64,000 bases of DNA. Source: Sarcocystis neurona (Eukaryota > Apicomplexa > Conoidasida > Eucoccidiorida > Sarcocystidae). Positions 45,001-58,900 of the stretch are shown here, piece by piece. Numbering within the stretch: position 1 is the first letter of the stretch; every line of letters begins with the position of its first letter. A model generated the notes under the pieces. That model did not search any database. It saw only the letters and a program-made list of their open reading frames with translations, and was not told where the DNA came from. The DNA lies in assembly GCA_000727475.1 (NCBI GenBank), contig KL647306.1, forward strand, positions 2,215,642 to 2,279,641, given 5' to 3'. A program made the translations under genes and the position numbers.

Positions 45001-46951
45001 GGGTGCATTACGCGATGATGAAGGGCCCGACTGCGTCTGTGAGTTCCGCACCAGTGCGTGCACGCTTCCCTTCAGTAATAAATCCACGCGTACGCGCACT
45101 GATAAATCCATGGCGCCATACAGGATTAACGTTTCCACGACGGTACTAAGGGTTATATACATTACAGTAAGAACTGTTACTTCCGGCTTCGTAGTGATAA
45201 ATCCGTGTGATACCGCAGTTATGCCCGCCAGCGCAGCTGCAGAGCACTCACGTGTCTCGCTGCGGTTATTCGCCCCTTTTCCTCTGCAAGCTGAATCAGT
45301 GACACTCTCTAGTACGGCTCGCGTGCAATTAACCAACAAGCGGCAGCAGCCGGCGACCATTAATTGAAAAAAGCAAATCACACCTGCGGGTTTCAACGTG
45401 TTAAGGCTTTGTACAGTATAAAGGCTACTTGTTGAAAGGCGCTTCTGTGACATAGTACCGACTCCGGCATGATACCAAAAACTCGTGGCACCCTGGAACT
45501 CTCTGAGTGCCTAAAAAGGTGCACGGATGTCTGTTTAGCATGCCTTTCTGCATCTCAATGCCGGAAGCAGCTTAGATACGCTCTCCGTCGGCGAGGCCAA
45601 AATTTTACAACGCGAGTCTGACAAAGGCGAGTAACGTCCACAGTGCCTTCGTCTTCGGCTGTTTTTCACAAAGACGAGAAAAGACGCCGGCGCTCTTGAC
45701 TGCGTGCAAATATCCGTTACGTGGGAAGGAATTCTGGCATATTTCTACGTATAGGTACTTCTACAGCAAGGCGGAGGATGTGTCAAGAGCTAAAGTGGAC
45801 GGCTGTGTGCGGATAAGTTGGGGGAGTCGTGATTACTACTGTCGCTAAGAATGGATATTAAGTACTCGAATTACTATTGACGCCGACTAAAGCCTTCAAA
45901 AAGAATTAATTTGAATGAACCTCTTTCGATTTCGGTGTCCCTGGCACTTGCATTGGTGGGGAGGGTTACGTACGTAGTGATTTCATCTAAGTGGGATCGC
46001 GTATCATAGTTAAAATCCGGCAGGAAGTACGAAAGTCTTTCCCCTGATGGGAACTCGGACATAGGGTAGAAAAACTGTCATTAGCAACGGGGCCGTATGA
46101 CTGCTACACTGTGAATATTACTGGTGATGAGGGAGCAAGGTAACCGACTGCTTCAGTCTATCAAGTATAGTTTTCCCTCTCTGATCGTAGTGGAATCGTA
46201 TGCTTTGCACTTGACTGGGTCCCCGGATCACAATCGACAGCACGTTAAAAACCCCGCTACACGGGAAGTGCTACGGTTTGACAGGATACTCACTTCTGAT
46301 GATACTGACACGTATTTATACGTATATATACACAGACGGGAGTACATATTACGTAGTAGATGATGCAAGAACGCATCGTGCGGAACAGAAAACAGCGTAA
46401 GTGGGACGCCTACACGCGTCTTTACAGCGGGACAAAAACGCCGTGGTGCTACAGAGAAAGGTGAATACGGAAACTGATCCTTTCAGCAACAGGTGCGGTG
46501 TCTATACGGGCCAGCATACGTTCTACTTTCAGCATAGGACGTGGACGCTACAGAGAAAGCTCTGCAGACGTGTTTATTCCCTGAGCTGCGGAGAAATAGA
46601 TTTACTCTGTATGGACAGCGGCTAATGCAGAATACCGAGACGTGATTTTGACAGTGCTGCTGTGCAGTGTACGTACAGCGCAGAAGTGACCTCTTTTTTG
46701 ACAAGCAAAACGGACAAAGAAGCCAAAATTCGTCGCAAGACGACCAAGTCACACAGCGTCCACCAAATCTTGCAGAAAAAAATAATTCACACCTCTCTCG
46801 GGTGTGCTTCCACCGCAGCTTCTCTGTGAAAATGCCCTTTCAGCCACAGCGGGCAGCAAAGTGCGCAGAGCATCTCTGCGAGGTGTACAGACGGGCACCA
46901 CGACGTCGCTGTGTTAACTTTCTTACTGACACAAAGACGACAGAATACACG
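42073..46951. other. Ambiguous region between SEC66 and the channel gene
   Basis: Two strong pyrimidine tracts plus AG (ending at 42679 and 43262, plus strand) precede frames reading WCLVKRWTGKPCVRAHAYEL and RKRAKRVPLVRSIRVLFLPR (the latter ending in a stop at 43448). They join in phase 0 through an AAG-GTGACT donor and could be 3' exons of a plus-strand gene. Between 44490 and 45453 three frames overlap: 210 codons plus, and 172 and 154 codons minus, all with ATG. At most one is real. A 78-codon plus frame starts with an ATG at 46127. GT and TA microsatellites lie near 42501-42520, 42995-43018 and 43785-43805. I cannot support a specific gene. Confidence 0.35.
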
Positions 46952-49900
46952 TCAACACATGGCGGATTCATCTGCTTCTGTGCTGCTCAACGCGTCCACT
47001 TCCACCTCATACGCGCCACCCAGGAATGAGTCTCCTGCACCAACGAAACAGCAACACACGTACAGGTGGAAACGCCTCCTGGTTGACGTAGGCCCGCACA
47101 CAACCACAATGCTATACATTTGCTTACAAACGTACATCTATATACATATATGTATATAAAGAGACAGAGACAAAGAGAGATATACACACATATACATATA
47201 TAGTCATATAGACGCGTGTACACACCTACATATATAGAATGTGTTCTCGTCGAACCACCCTTGCGCGCGCAATCGCAGGTGAACAGTTGTACACCCGTTG
47301 CGGATTTGTACACATATACACAAATAGGCACGAGCTTGTATGTACTATATATACATATAAGACAAGCACATATGTAAACTCGCACACATCTACGTATTCC
47401 CAGGATCAACTACATACGTAGCTGTCCATATCATACAGTGTCGTCCGCAAGGGGAACATATCTCCGCAGCTTCCACGTAACCGCGCACCTGCCTACGGAA
47501 CGTGAAAGATGCTTGTGCGTCTGCAGAAAGGCATGTATACACTTTTAATTGCCCGTAGAAAGTCCAGTGCCCGCCCTCCACTCTTTTTCAGTGTGCTGCG
47601 TATAACTATATTGTACGTGCACGTATCTACGTCCACGCATACACCTATATATATATATATACATATATATAAGCAGGTACACACTTACGTATACATAGAT
47701 TGTCTAGTACGGCTACGCACGTCGGTGTCTCCATATACATATACATACACACTTATGTATATATATATATATAGTTTGCACATATGCCTACGTTCATGCA
47801 CATATATATATATATATATTGTACGGGACAAAATACGCACGCATATATATACGCATTTATATCAGTCCCCCCTACTGCCTACCAACAACGACATTTGCGA
47901 GACTTGCAGGGGCGGGTAGGGGACTGACAATGGGCAAAAATACCTCTCCCCATCTGGTGCTGTTCAAACTCCAGCTGCAGCAACAGAGCAGCCGCAGCAA
48001 CAGCACCGTCCCGGCAGGAGCAGAGGCAGCGCGCCGCAGGCCCAGTGGCCCAGCAGCAGGAGAGGCTCACATCAGCAGCCAGAGGAAAGCAGCAACAGCA
48101 AAGGACCGCCAGAAAAGCAGCGTAGCGTACTCCTGGCACCAGCAATGCAAACGCGCGGAGGGCAGAACGAGAAGGAGCTCCAAGAAACAGCAACAGCAGC
48201 AGCAGTAGCAGGTGCAGCAGACGCAGCAGGAGCAGCAGCAGCAGCAGAAGTGTCGCCAGCAGCCCACTGGGTAGCAGTAGCCTTAGCAGTAGCCCCAGCA
48301 GCGACAGCAACTGCGTAAGCTGCAGATGTATGAGCCGCAGCAGCAGCAGCACATACGCAGCCCATGCAGCATCTCAGTTCTACGGCCTGCTGCTACACAA
48401 GTATGTCTACCCGCATGTGTATGCCTATATATCTACCTGTCTTTTTACGAATTTATAAGCAGATAGTTGTGGCTCTCTATTCTCAGCGTTATTCTGCTAA
48501 ATCAGTGTTCTTCCAACACATATACATGCGTGCGCAGCTACACACATCTATGGGCACATCACTATATATATATATATATATATTGTTTTGTTGAAATATA
48601 TATATATATGTATATATCTATATGTATACACAAATGTCTGCCTATTTTCTCGTCCGTTTGGTGGTGTACGCACATAAAATAGATGGGTATATATATGTAT
48701 CCCGTCTACATGTCTTGCGCGTACAACCTCCGTCAGCTTTTACTCAGAATGCGTCTGGCAGCAGTGTCTCTCGGCAGTGTGTCGCCAGGAGAGAAGGACG
48801 CGAGCAAGAAGCAGCAGCAGCGGCGGCTGCGGCAGAAAAGGGCAGAACAAGACGGCCGTCCCGCAGCAGCTCTCTCGCCCTTGCTGCGTTCGAGGCTCTT
48901 CCCCGGCACCGCCACCAACAGCCCGTGAAGCCTGCGTCCGTCCGCAGGCTGCTGCTACCATCTGTGCGGTGCGTGTACACACTCCTCGACGTACGAACCT
49001 CCTCCCACACACTTCTTCCCCACGGATCAGCACATCTACGTGCGCATTCACACAGGAGACGTATTCCCGTATCTCCTTACTTTTTTCCCTTTTTTCCTTT
49101 CTCTCTCTACGTGTGTGCGTATGGTGTTTCTGTACGCACCTCTTGGTCCTCCATAAGTAGGCATACCTCCTCCTATGAAGTACTCAATTCCTTCTACCTG
49201 GTCGCGTTGTCAACAGCTATACCCCGCGTGCAAATATTCAGAGCTACGTGCAACCCTTTCCATCCCTTTCTCGAGGAAACACACATACCCACATACATCT
49301 CTGCATACATTTATTCTCATATATCCATATACATACACACCTAAGGATTAGAATACATATACATATATATTTATACGCATGCATATCTCTGTATACGTGT
49401 GTAGACAGATTGGTCTTCACGGAGGGTGGTTCACGTGTGCGTGTTGCGGCTTTCGATTACCTCTTACGAATTTCAACAGGTCGAGAGGTATGGTTATCTG
49501 TAAAAGAGAGAAGTGTAAGTAATTCATATGCGCCACCATTGTATCGCAGCTCCTCCTCATCTACTTCTGCTAGCGGGGATCCCCAGTCTCTGCTATCGAT
49601 CTGCAGCCATCTCACACACATACACACGTACATACCCAGCCAGTGTCGTGCAGTCTGCTTCTCCCATATACGTACACACATCTGTCCGCCCTACGATAGA
49701 CGTACACACACGTAGGGAGATGCTTGGACCTCGTCGACGGTAGGCAGGTAGTAGTAGTAGGACGCACAGTGTCCTCCTTTCGAGAAGGATTCATCGCTTT
49801 ATCTGCATATATACATGTATATACATACACACACGAGTGTATATAAGAAGGTGCAGATGTCAGCGGCTGTGCAGACAGACATTTTCCCCTTCACAGCGCA

Positions 49901-52900
49901 CTGCTACAAATATATATATGTATATCTGTCTGTCCTGCGATAGATACACACGTATATATACGTATATATAGGGACATGCTTGGACGTCGCAGACGATAGG
50001 TAGGTAGTACGACACACAGTGATCCTTCGAGAAGGATATATCTGTTTACCTACATATATCCATATATATATGAGTGTATATAAGAAGGCGCAGGTGTCAG
50101 GTATATAGAAGTGCTCCTCTTCACAGCGCACCGCCACATATACATGCGTGTATAGGTTTTTCTAGACACATGGACTTGTTGGCAATTGCCTCGCCCATTT
50201 GATCTATAGTTGTAAACCACCGCACAGCTTCCACTCTGTGTCTACTTGTCTCTCGACGCATCTTCTTCCCCATCCTTGCCGCCCTGAATATCTCCGCGCG
50301 CACGCGCGTGTCTACTTGTTCGTTCTGTTGTTCTACACCATGCCTCGAAATGGTCTGCGGCATCTAGACATGTGTATATATATATATATATATATACATA
50401 TATAAATTTCTGTGTAGGTTCTCTCCATGCTACACGTGTTCTTGTACGATTGCTGCTGTCTCTACATCTATTTCTTCCGGTCTTCCTCCCTCCGTGTGAA
50501 GGTGTCCACGACCATATACGTGTGTGTGTCGGCTCTAGTGTAGTCTTCGCTTTCTGCCTGTCTACGTATGTACCCAAAAATGTCGGCATGCCATTCCTCT
50601 TCGTCAGCGGTGCTGCTGCACACCGGTGCTCACGTTTGCGCCTGTATGCGTCTTCTACGAATACACATAAATAAATACCCACCTAGAGCTACATATATAC
50701 ATATATATATATATATATATGCACATCCCTATATACATATATATACATACATGTATATATATGCATATATACGTGCACTCAGATATATATGGGGAGGCGC
50801 ACAGGAACACCGCTGCTTCTACTAGATACTTGGGAAGTCGTCCACGCAGGGGCACTATACATGTGTACACATACATATATATATATATATATATAAGCGC
50901 ACTCAGATATATCCGAAAGAGCGCAGTAACACCGCTGTATCTACTAGAAGCTTGAAAAGTGGTCCGCGCAGGGGCAGACGTCAGAGAGCTGCGAGGGAGG
51001 AATAGACGTTCTGTACTTGCCACAGGTGAATCCAGCAGGAATGGGCCTCCTATTCGCCGATATATCGATGGAGGGCTACAAAGAGAAAAAAGGATACATC
51101 GCCTGGCTGACATCACAAGCGTGACTACGACGGGTAGATCGGCTGTCGACACTCTATAGTACGCATGTGTCTGTGGCTGTCGATAAATAAGCGCCGCCGT
51201 CTCTGGACAGATATCTCCTCTTCTAGAGATACGTTCGTACGTAAGTACGTACAGATAGACACATATGTGTGGATGGGCAGATGCGCATCTCTCTGTCAAC
51301 ATACTTGCGTGCGTCACCTTGCGTAGGGCCACACGTGACGACAGACGCCCCGATATACGTATACATATGTAGACAAACGCGCACAAATATATATGTGAAT
51401 GCGGGGGAGGAGAGGAGACACAAAAAGGGAGTAAAGCGAAGGGGAAGCGCGTGAATAAGGAAGTGAAAAACGCCAGAGAAGAAGAGAAGCAGAAGCGAAA
51501 CGACGAGGGAGAGATGCGGCGGAAGGGACGGGATGAGCGGGACAAGACGAGCAGCAGAGAGACGAAGGAGACGGCCACAAGAGACTTGCAGGGACGAAAA
51601 GGAGATAAAGAGGCAAAGCCGAAAAGAGGGGAAAGGCGTCTACAGGTCCACAGGAGCGCCGCCAGCAGAAAGAAGCATGCTGACCGTGGAAGAGAAGAGT
51701 AGAAACAATGCAGCTAGAAGAAATGCGAGAGAAGAAGGTTCCCCTCCCTTGACACAGGGAGGAAACACAAGGCAGAGAAGCATTTCTGTCAAAGAACGTA
51801 AGCGCGAAGAAAGGACGTGCTGCTACCGTAACAGTCACGGGGAGCTCCAGGAATTCCAAGGGCGTGTCGGTGGTGTACGTCGGGAACTGCCGCACCACGA
51901 GCCCCGCCTCCGAGTGCGTCTGCGGCATCCGCGGGAGAAGCAGCAGCACAGCAGCGGGAGAAAACACGTCGCCGTCCGCAGGAGAAGCCCACGGACTCAC
52001 ACGGACACACACATGTCTTGCAGCAGCAGCAGCTCCCCAGTCAGCAGCAGTCCACCCACCTCCACGTCACCACCAGCAGTAGCAGCAGCCACAACACATC
52101 CAACAGCAACAGCAGCAGCAGCAGCAGCCACAACACACCCAACAGCACCAGCAGCAGCGCCACCAGCAGCGCCACAACACAGCCAACAGCAACAGCAGCA
52201 CCCTCCCCTCCGCCCCCCAAGTGTGCGTCCCGCCGCACATAAACAGATTCAGCACCTGCCGCAGCAGCAGCGAATCAAACAGATACATATCCCGCAACAG
52301 CAATACAGCGGGGACGGATGCTTGGTCAGGAGCCCTAACCGCGGAGGAGACGCAAAGAAACTCATCTGCAGCGAGAAACAGCTACGGCAGCAGCAGAACA
52401 GGCAGAGAGTCGTCAGCGCAGCCGCAGCAGCAGGACTCCACACAGAGTTCCCAGCGCAGCAGCAATAGGAGGAGGCCCGCAGGGAGTCACCAGAGCAACA
52501 GGAGGAGGTCCGCAGGGAGTCATCAGCGCAGCAGCAGCAGCCGTGCAGGAGCCTTCCGACCAAAGTGGACGCGCTGCTGCGTTCCCTCGTTCGCCCCACA
52601 CGGTCTCACACTCCACCACGTCTACAAGAATACACCCGGCTTTCTGCGTCTGCAAATACATAGCTCTGTACATGTGCCCTTGCGGCACGCCTCAACCTCT
52701 TTTAACTTATCACACAGAAGCAGCGGTACATTATCAGCCCACCACGAGAGCCCCAGCTGGGCACGTGCATGCGCTGCTGCTCAGTCCCTCCTGTGTGGAG
52801 CGTCAGTGGACAACGACGAAAATGACTCCGTCCCCCGGGCCAAGGGCGGCCGTCGTCCACGGACGTACATATACACCCACGCGTTCCCCTATACAAGAGA

Positions 52901-55900
52901 AACGACCTCTCCACAAGCCACCACCCCACACAAAAGAGACACACACCACCGTGTTCCCCTACACAAGAGAAACGACCTTCCCACGGGTCATCATCGACAC
53001 AAAAGAAAGGTCTTTCGAGAGACGAAGAGTCAAGAAGTGGCCGAATTGCACAGCAGTTCCTCCGTCCTGCATCAGCCTGCTGACGTCTTCCACAGGTGAC
53101 TCCGGCAGACGGTCGACCTTTCCGCCTCGCACATGTATAGCATACCTGCATGTGCGTGTGTTGTACGAAGATGTGAACCTGTCAATATACATAAATTTAC
53201 GTAGATAATCAAACGTGTTCAATAAGGTGTGTGTACGTCATCCACATGCAAATATATATATATACATATACGTATGTATGTACGCCTATATTCTGGTTAA
53301 GTCCGTACGTCTCTGCTGTGAGCATATACGTGTACGAGACAGCCACGCATGAATACAGGTAGGTCGTCTATCAATAACTAGACGTATCCACATGCAGTCC
53401 ATCTCTCTACTTGTATGTATACGTCTACACACATATTTTGCTCAGCATCGTACGTCTCTGGTGGGGGCGCATATACATCCATCTTCTGCGCAGCTACTAC
53501 ATGTGTCTCTCGTGTATGAGACAGTCACGCCTGAATACAGGTACTTCGTCCATCAATGAATAGATGTTCGTACACCACTCGTGTAGCGACCGGTGAGCAA
53601 TCGAATAGAATCCCAGCGACGGCGACCGAAGCGCAGACAGCAGAGCGTCTTCCTGGGCCATCACAGGGAGAGACGCGGACGAGCTCACCAGCAGGAAGAG
53701 AGAAAGTTTCGGGTTAAAAAAGGCATGGTGGGTAACGTTGATCACCCGGAAGGAAATACGCACGGCTCGTCGCGGCAGCTCCTCCGTGTCTCTCGCGTTC
53801 CTTCGGCAAGAACTGTGAAGCAGCAGCTCCCCGGGAAGCCTCGCGTCGCCCGCTGCCGCGTGGCACTGACAAGGGCCTGCCCCTGCAGCTGCTCCTGCTG
53901 CTGCTGCTGCTGCTGACAACGCAGCTCCTCCTCCGGCAGCTGTCGCGCCGCCGTCGAGGCCCTCTTCTTCTCCTCTTCTCGGTCTCGCTTCGGCTTCCTG
54001 GTCGAGTCCTGCGGCGCCGCGCCGCACACACAGAGAGACAGACGCGTCCTCACTTCGCAGCGCAGCAGTCCCGATACGAAAAGAGAGAGCAGCAGCAGCA
54101 AGAAGAAGAGCAGGCCGACGGGGGCAGGAGGGGCTCAAACAGGAGTCACGGAAGGGAAGAGGAAAAGGAAGGGCCTCAGGTGAGCCGCCTCAGGTGAGCC
54201 GCTTCAGCAGAGAGGGACACGGGGAGACGCGGCGGAGGCAGAGGAAGCTGCGGAGCAAATCGGCCAGGAAGACGTGAAGTTACGAAGAGAGGGCGAAGAC
54301 CAGATCTCTATACAGACAGCGGGGAACCCTCCACACGTCTATGCGAGAAAGTCATCAAGGAAACACACACAAAGACGGCACACGTCTATCGCCATACCGA
54401 AGGAAAACACTTGTGCAGATAGTTGACCACACAGACACGTCTACATAATCTGGCAGCACACGTGTATACACGCGAAGAACAAAATGTATACATACATATA
54501 TATGTACATATTGAAGTACACGTAGGGGTACATGGGTGAAATCCTCATATGCGAAGGTGCACATACACACACATACAGGTGTTTATACATGTACGTATAT
54601 GTCCTTCTATGAAGGTGTCTATATACATATATATATATATATATACGTATTTGTACCTGTATGTATACGTATAAAGACGTATACACAGGTTGCTCTATGA
54701 AGGTGCCTATACACATGTATACGTGTGTATTTATAAGGATTTGTTCCTGTGGATATATATATATATATATGAAGATGTATACATCTATCTATCTACATGT
54801 GTGGAGTACGTGGAAGCAGACGCAGAAATTTCCACCGAAAAGAACCCCCACACAGAGGCGCCCTCATGTCAAGCCCTGCGTCCAAACACCTACGCATACA
54901 CATATATATATATATATGATATACACTTGGCTACATGGACATGTATACGAGATACGTAGATATACAGATAATGGTGTACGTATGTGTAGAGACTCAGCAG
55001 TCAGCGGAATTCGATGGGGATAACGCGTCCAAATATTCACACAGAAAGACGGGAATCCACGTGAACGTCTAAAAAAAAAGGAGGAGACCGAAGAGGCCCA
55101 CACACGTGAGTGAAGTCCCAAGGAAGACCTGCTGCATGCACCGGGCGCAGCGTCTCTGCCCGCTTCACGGAGATACAAAGTCGCGTATATTCCTCCCATT
55201 CCCCAACACTTGTCCACCAATTTTATCCAGATTTACGCATTCAAAAAGTCCACTTCCGTCCACGTCTATACACACATATACATACATGTACGGACATACA
55301 TATACACACACACACATATATATATGTACGTACATGCATACACACTCACATACGTACACATATGTATGTATATATATGTGTGTGTGTACACACAGGTTCA
55401 CGCCCTGCTGACGGAGGAGTGTTTTGCACTCCCTACAAGAAAATACATGCAGGTATATGTACATATATATATGTTGTCCGTGTGCCGCTGACAAACTGCC
55501 TTTGCAATATACAGGCACGTGTATATATATAAATATTTCCCTTGAGATAACGCTAGCATCCACGTATATCTATGTATGTGTAGAGCGAGGGACAGATATA
55601 CAAAGAAACCTGCTAATATGCAGACCTCTACGTACATATGTATATATATATATGGTGATAGCGTGGTAAAGTACAGCGTATCCGTATATACATATACGTA
55701 TGCATGTACCCGAATACTACTATGACAGAAGCGCTCATATATACATGCCCCTCTACCGACGCCATACACACGCGTGCAGATACACATATACACATCCATA
55801 TACGTAAACACATATATATATACATATATATATACCCGCCCACGTAGATCATATACAAGCGTATATGTATATATATATATATATATAATTCTATAAGCTT

Positions 55901-58900
55901 CTCACTCTGGCGACCAGACGTAAAGAGGAATGTCTCACCTCTTACAAATTATTGGTTGTTCTTCATAAAGACAGACAGGAGTCATAGCGGGTATATACGC
56001 AGCTCACCTGCTGCTGGGGGGTCCTGGTCTGCGGTCCCAGCGCCTGTGTGCGCTGCTGCTGCTGCCGCAGCACGCCCCGGCGCTGCGTTGGCTGCTGCTG
56101 CTGCTGTTGCTGCTGCTTCTTTTTCTGCCCGGTGGACGCAGCGATAGGGAGAGGTCGTCTCGGCTGCTGCAGCAAATTGCAGAAGGGGCTGCTGCAGTTG
56201 CCCAGCATCGGACGCTGCCACGGCAGAAGGCAGCAGGGCAGCAGCTGCGGGCGACCTGCGGTGCAGCAGGGAGAAGGAGCAGCTGTCTTCTTCTGCCGTT
56301 GTCTCAATCTTCCGAGTGCTGCCTGCGCCGCCCGCTCCATCTACGCTGCTGCTGGTGTTCCTCGTGCTGCCTGCCTTGCTGCTGCAAATGTTGCCGTTTT
56401 TCTCCGCTTTGCTGCCGCTGGTACTTCCTCTGCTGCTGCTGGTATACCAGACAGGAGCAGTCGTCTGCCCCGCCGAATCAGAACCGCTGTCGCCGTGCCA
56501 CTTTTCCTCCTGGCGCACCCGCTGCTGCTCTGAATGGTGTTGCTGCCACTGCTGCTCCTGCTGCTGTCTGTCCTGTCCTCGTTCCTGCTGCTGTCGGCCG
56601 TCACGCTGCCGCTGCTGCAGCACACGCTGCTGCTGCTGCAGTCCTTTTGCCTGGTACAGAGTACAGGCCGGCTCCCAGTACTGCTGCCGGCTCCTCGGCT
56701 GCGATTCTCTCGGCGACCACACGACGGAAGACGTGTTGCTGCACCAGCAGTTGCTGCTGCTGCATCCTGTTGCTGTTGAAGGAAGGCCTGCTGCACCTCT
56801 CCTCCATACCTCCTCGCCCCTGCCCGTTGCGCTGAGCGCAGCAGAAGCAGCAGCAGCAGCACCGACAGGAAGAACCGTCAGTCGCACACGAGAAAAAGGT
56901 AGAGCAGCAGCAGTAGCAGCAAAGCAACAGCAGCAGCCGCCGAAAAAAAGTAGTAGCAGCAGCAGCCGCAGCAATCTCCCAGAGGACCCATAAAAAGGTG
57001 AACCTGAAGGAAGGACGGGAAGCAGCACCACAGGGAGAAGACGCAGCAGCAGCAGCAGCAGTAGCGCAGGAAGGAGATGCAGCAGCAGCACAGGGAGATA
57101 CGGCAGCAGCACAGGAAGGAGATGCAGCTGCGGCAGCAGGAGAAGAAAGAGCGGCCGCTGTGTGATCAGAAGGAGCAGCTGCAGCGGGCAAGAGAAGAGA
57201 ACTCAACAGGAGCCGCCCCACAGCACGGAGAAGAAGTGAACAAATAGCTGCGTGGCGTACACGTGAGAAACGGCGGTACTCATGCTGGCGAACATGTGCT
57301 GCACCACCTCATTCACCAGGAGTCGTGCGGGTAAACAGACAGAAGGGCCCACCGAGCCTAAAACAGATGAAGTGACAAAAAAGAATCTGCCTGGGGACGT
57401 GGCAAAGAGATAAAGCTACACACACACATATAGACATACATATATATATACATACATACATACGCAAATGCGTGTCTATATATATATATAAATGTATACG
57501 TAGGGATCTACGGACAATCCTACTATGGATGCTCATACGTATACACGTGTACGGACGTGTATTCGTCCAAATACGTGTGTATGAACATATACATATATAT
57601 GTATGTATACAAATATATATATATATATGCATGTATATATACGTTTACATATGCATGTATGTATGTATGTGTACACGCGTAGAGACAGAGCAGGAGCGAC
57701 GCAGCAGGCAATGTGTAGGAGGAGAATGAGGAGGAGGAGGAGAGCAGCAGCAGGGCAGAGTCCAGCAGGCAGGGGAGACTGCAGCTCCACAGACAGCAGC
57801 AGTGGTGGCGGTGGCAGTTGTTGAAGCCGCAGGTCCCCCGCCGCAGGAGGGGCTTCACCAGCTGCAGCAGCGCGCAGACGCGGCAGTGCGGCAGGAAGGC
57901 GGCAGCAGCTTTCAGCAGCACCTGCATGAAAAAGCAGAAAGACTTCCCTCTGTGCATGCGTGCGCTTCTAGTTTAGACGCACGAGGTACCGGAGGAATAT
58001 TTTTTAATGGCGCTGCTCTACCGGGTGTGGTAAAACTGACATAAAAAGCGGAGCATGCGACATGTGACACAGCAGAGTTCCCTCCTGCTTCTGCTATAAC
58101 AACACGTTCTGATGCTGCTGTTCTCTTGGTGCTGCTGTCCTCTTGCTGCTGCTGTTCTGCTGCTGCTGTTCTCTTGCTGCTGCTGTTCTCTTGCTGCTGC
58201 TGTTCTCCTGCTGCTATTCTGCTGCCGCTATTCTGCTGCCGCTGCTGTTCTGCTGCTGCTGCTGTCCCGCTGCGGCGGCTCCTGCTGCTTCTGCTGCTGC
58301 TCTGCATGCGGTACCTGGCGGGAATGAAGCGTCCTGTGAGGCAGCTTGAGAAGGCCAGCGCCCACTTGCGTTTGGACGCAGCAGAGAACTTCTGAAACAC
58401 CACGCCGAGGACGAGGGAATTCAACAGAACTCCCGAGACAACCGTAGGCGTCACGAAAATGCTGCTTTCTCTGCAAGACGGATATCTGCAGCAGGAGAAC
58501 GCACCAGTCCCCCACACATACGTACGCATCTACCTATACACTTCTATACACATACATATAAATATATATGTACATTGTGAAGCATATTCAGCATGTACAC
58601 ATGCTTCTACAGAGCAGCATATATACCTCCATACACATATATATAGTATACGTATGCCTACAACACCTGAATTTCTACGTCTACGTGGGTGTCTCCCTCT
58701 ATATATATACATATATCTATTTATATACGTGTGCATGGATAAGAAAGGGGGACACATGCTTCTGCAGCGAAAAATGCTTGTCCATATATATATATATAGT
58801 AGACATGCGTTTGCAGTACATGGTCTTCACGGGTACGTGGGCGTATATATGTATATATATATATATGTGTGTATATTTCTATACGTCGATACATATGTAC

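Noticed and set aside
44490..45453. Three overlapping ATG frames (210 plus, 172 and 154 minus)
   Set aside because: At most one can be real, none has a domain, and frames of this size are expected by chance. Left as undetermined.
46667..47029. 120-codon plus-strand frame overlapping the last channel exon
   Set aside because: It starts with GTG and is antisense to an exon that fits the Kir domain in phase.
51533..52468. 311-codon plus-strand frame, Gln/Pro/Thr-rich
   Set aside because: It runs antisense over channel exon 5, and its second half is CAG/CCA repeat. The first half is purine-rich low complexity.
53497..53688. Extension of channel exon 4 in the same frame to a stop at 53497 (SLHEWCTNIYSLMDE)
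   Set aside because: A strong CTG-GTGAGC donor at 53689 gives a direct phase-0 join to exon 5 that matches Kir spacing. Part of the extension belongs to a local non-coding duplication.
55982..57112. Longest frame in the window (376 codons, minus, Gln/Ala/Ser-rich) and its Leu-rich plus-strand counterparts
   Set aside because: It is produced by CAG/CTG triplets inside channel intron 3. It has no start with context, no domain, and multiple frames are equally open.
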